From an uncultured Flavobacteriales bacterium (GTDB lineage: Bacteria; Bacteroidota; Bacteroidia; Flavobacteriales_D; Crocinitomicaceae), in NCBI GenBank assembly GCA_913031405.1, contig CAJWCX010000059.1, forward strand, positions 1-6,943: DNA of 6,943 nt, read 5' to 3'. The notes under the pieces were generated by a model. The model was not told the DNA's origin. It saw only the letters and a list, made by a program, of their open reading frames with translations, and did not search any database. The position numbers and the translations under genes were made by a program. Below, in pieces: positions 6,121 through 6,943 of this stretch (position 1 is its first letter; the number at the start of each line of letters is the position of its first letter).

Positions 6121-6888
6121 ATGAAAAAAATGCTACTTTATTTTTGTGCTATCTTTCTTTTTTCTGCACAAGTTAACGCCCAGAGTTGCACTCCGGGAAC
6201 CAATTTTGCTGATTCCTCTTATGGAATATGGCCAGACACAACGACAAATTTTCCTCCTGCAATGGTGAATGAACCTTATTCTGAAGATCTTAATTTTAAG
6301 GTGCCTTCAGAGGTTTCTGCAGACATTACCGGTGGGGACCCCGCTCTTGATGCCTTCATCGGATCGCCTATTCAAAGCTTTTCAGTTTCGTCTGTAGATG
6401 GACTGCCAAGCGGATATGATTATGCCTGTAACACAGCGACGTGTGAATATCTTGGGGGTGAAAATGGGTGTGCCAATGTATACGGAACGACCGCGGATCC
6501 GGGCGTTTATGACGTATCCATTACAGTTGAAGGGGTGATCTTGGTGGTGCTTTTCCCAGGTTTACCTGAGACTCCGGTTACGCAACCGCTTACTTTTGGT
6601 GGATATCGAATTGAGGTTGGATCAGCTGGAACAATTGAAAACATAATTGCTCCAATTACCGTTGCTCCAAATCCCGCTAACGATGTTATCTCGGTTCATG
6701 GAATCACGGCATCCATGGAGGCGTCCGAGGTTTCGATTTTAAATTTAGAGGGCAAGGTGGTCAAATACCGAAATTTAGAATTGTCCAATGACTTCAACTT
6801 CAACTTAGAAGATATTCAGAGTGGAATTTACTTTGTAAAAGTAGCTCACAAATTTGGAACAGAAACCATTAAGTTTATCAAGGAATAA
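6121..6888 (+). CDS. Small secreted protein with T9SS type A C-terminal sorting domain, 255 aa
   Basis: Residues 1-20 are a signal peptide (MKKMLLYF, hydrophobic core, cleavage at VNA|QS). The mature region starts with SCTPG and contains a beta-rich domain with PDTTTNFPPA, then DGLPSGYDYAC (93-103), and a cluster of cysteines: C23, C103, C108 and C117, likely two disulfides. VYGTTADPGVYDVSITVEG (about 120-138) looks like the end of an immunoglobulin-like beta-sandwich. The C-terminal 75-80 residues are a type A T9SS sorting domain: VAPNPANDVISV (181-192), a central VSILNLEGKVV, and the final GIYFVKV...IKFIKE. By family knowledge it is exported through the outer membrane by T9SS, then released or anchored after removal of this domain. 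No catalytic motif is visible; it may be an adhesive or binding protein. ATG 6121 is preferred over the GTG at 6100 because the signal peptide begins there and the promoter's predicted start falls after the GTG. It appears monocistronic. Confidence 0.9.
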   Translation: MKKMLLYFCAIFLFSAQVNAQSCTPGTNFADSSYGIWPDTTTNFPPAMVNEPYSEDLNFKVPSEVSADITGGDPALDAFIGSPIQSFSVSSVDGLPSGYDYACNTATCEYLGGENGCANVYGTTADPGVYDVSITVEGVILVVLFPGLPETPVTQPLTFGGYRIEVGSAGTIENIIAPITVAPNPANDVISVHGITASMEASEVSILNLEGKVVKYRNLELSNDFNFNLEDIQSGIYFVKVAHKFGTETIKFIKE

Positions 6889-6911
6889 ATAGGTTAAATA
6901 AAGATTATTGC

Positions 6912-6939
6912 AAGGGGACCGAGGTCCCCTTTTTTATTT
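6912..6939 (+). terminator. Strong intrinsic terminator after the T9SS cargo gene
   Basis: AAGGGGAC (6912-6919) pairs with GTCCCCTT (6924-6931) around the tetraloop CGAG, with the stem running into TTTTTTATTT. It starts 24 bp after the stop codon. The GC-rich stem and T-tract make it a textbook rho-independent terminator on the plus strand. Confidence 0.92.
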
Positions 6940-6943
6940 GTAG

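Noticed and set aside
1..6943. CRISPR arrays, tRNA or rRNA genes, insertion sequences, riboswitches
   Set aside because: No direct-repeat arrays, cloverleaf or rRNA-like sequence, transposase frames, terminal inverted repeats or long structured leaders were seen; gaps between genes are all short.

Overview
The window looks like ordinary chromosome from a marine-type Bacteroidota, most likely Flavobacteriia (Flavobacteriales). Three things point there. One protein carries a C-terminal type IX secretion (T9SS) sorting domain. Promoter-like boxes match the Bacteroidetes consensus TAnnTTTG, in one case with a well-spaced upstream TTTG, and no Shine-Dalgarno motif stands out before any gene. The protein families (DUF4286 next to rsmA, an AddB-like nuclease, a MORN_2 repeat protein) and the A+T-rich codon use also fit. 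Species cannot be named from this sequence.

Layout. Positions 2-1909 (+) hold the C-terminal 635 residues of an AddB/RecB-like PD-(D/E)XK exonuclease that is cut by the window's left edge. Its stop is followed by a hairpin that serves best as a terminator for the convergent gene at 2058-2417 (-), a small acidic cytosolic protein of unknown function. A 138-bp divergent promoter region (2418-2555) contains two near-identical -7 boxes and a central palindrome. From it runs a two-gene (+) operon: a LysE/RhtB-type exporter (2556-3221) joined by a TAATG stop/start overlap to an exported 565-residue MORN_2 repeat protein (3221-4918). This operon meets, with only 5 bp between stop codons, a (-) strand operon made of a DUF4286 protein (5693-6016) and rsmA/ksgA (4924-5703), whose reading frames overlap by 11 bp. 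A second divergent region (6017-6120) separates this operon from a small T9SS cargo protein (6121-6888, +), which has the clearest promoter in the window and a strong intrinsic terminator.

How the genes work together. The themes are DNA repair (AddB-like nuclease), ribosome maturation (RsmA), amino-acid or metabolite export (LysE-like), and cell-envelope or surface proteins (MORN_2 and T9SS cargo). I see no mobile element, CRISPR array, tRNA, rRNA or defence island, and no convincing new multi-gene system. The most interesting points are the very regular 4+11+4 repeat architecture of the MORN_2 protein, two promoters placed so close to their start codons that the mRNAs may be leaderless, and an AddB-like C-terminus that appears to lack the last cysteine of the expected iron-sulfur cluster.
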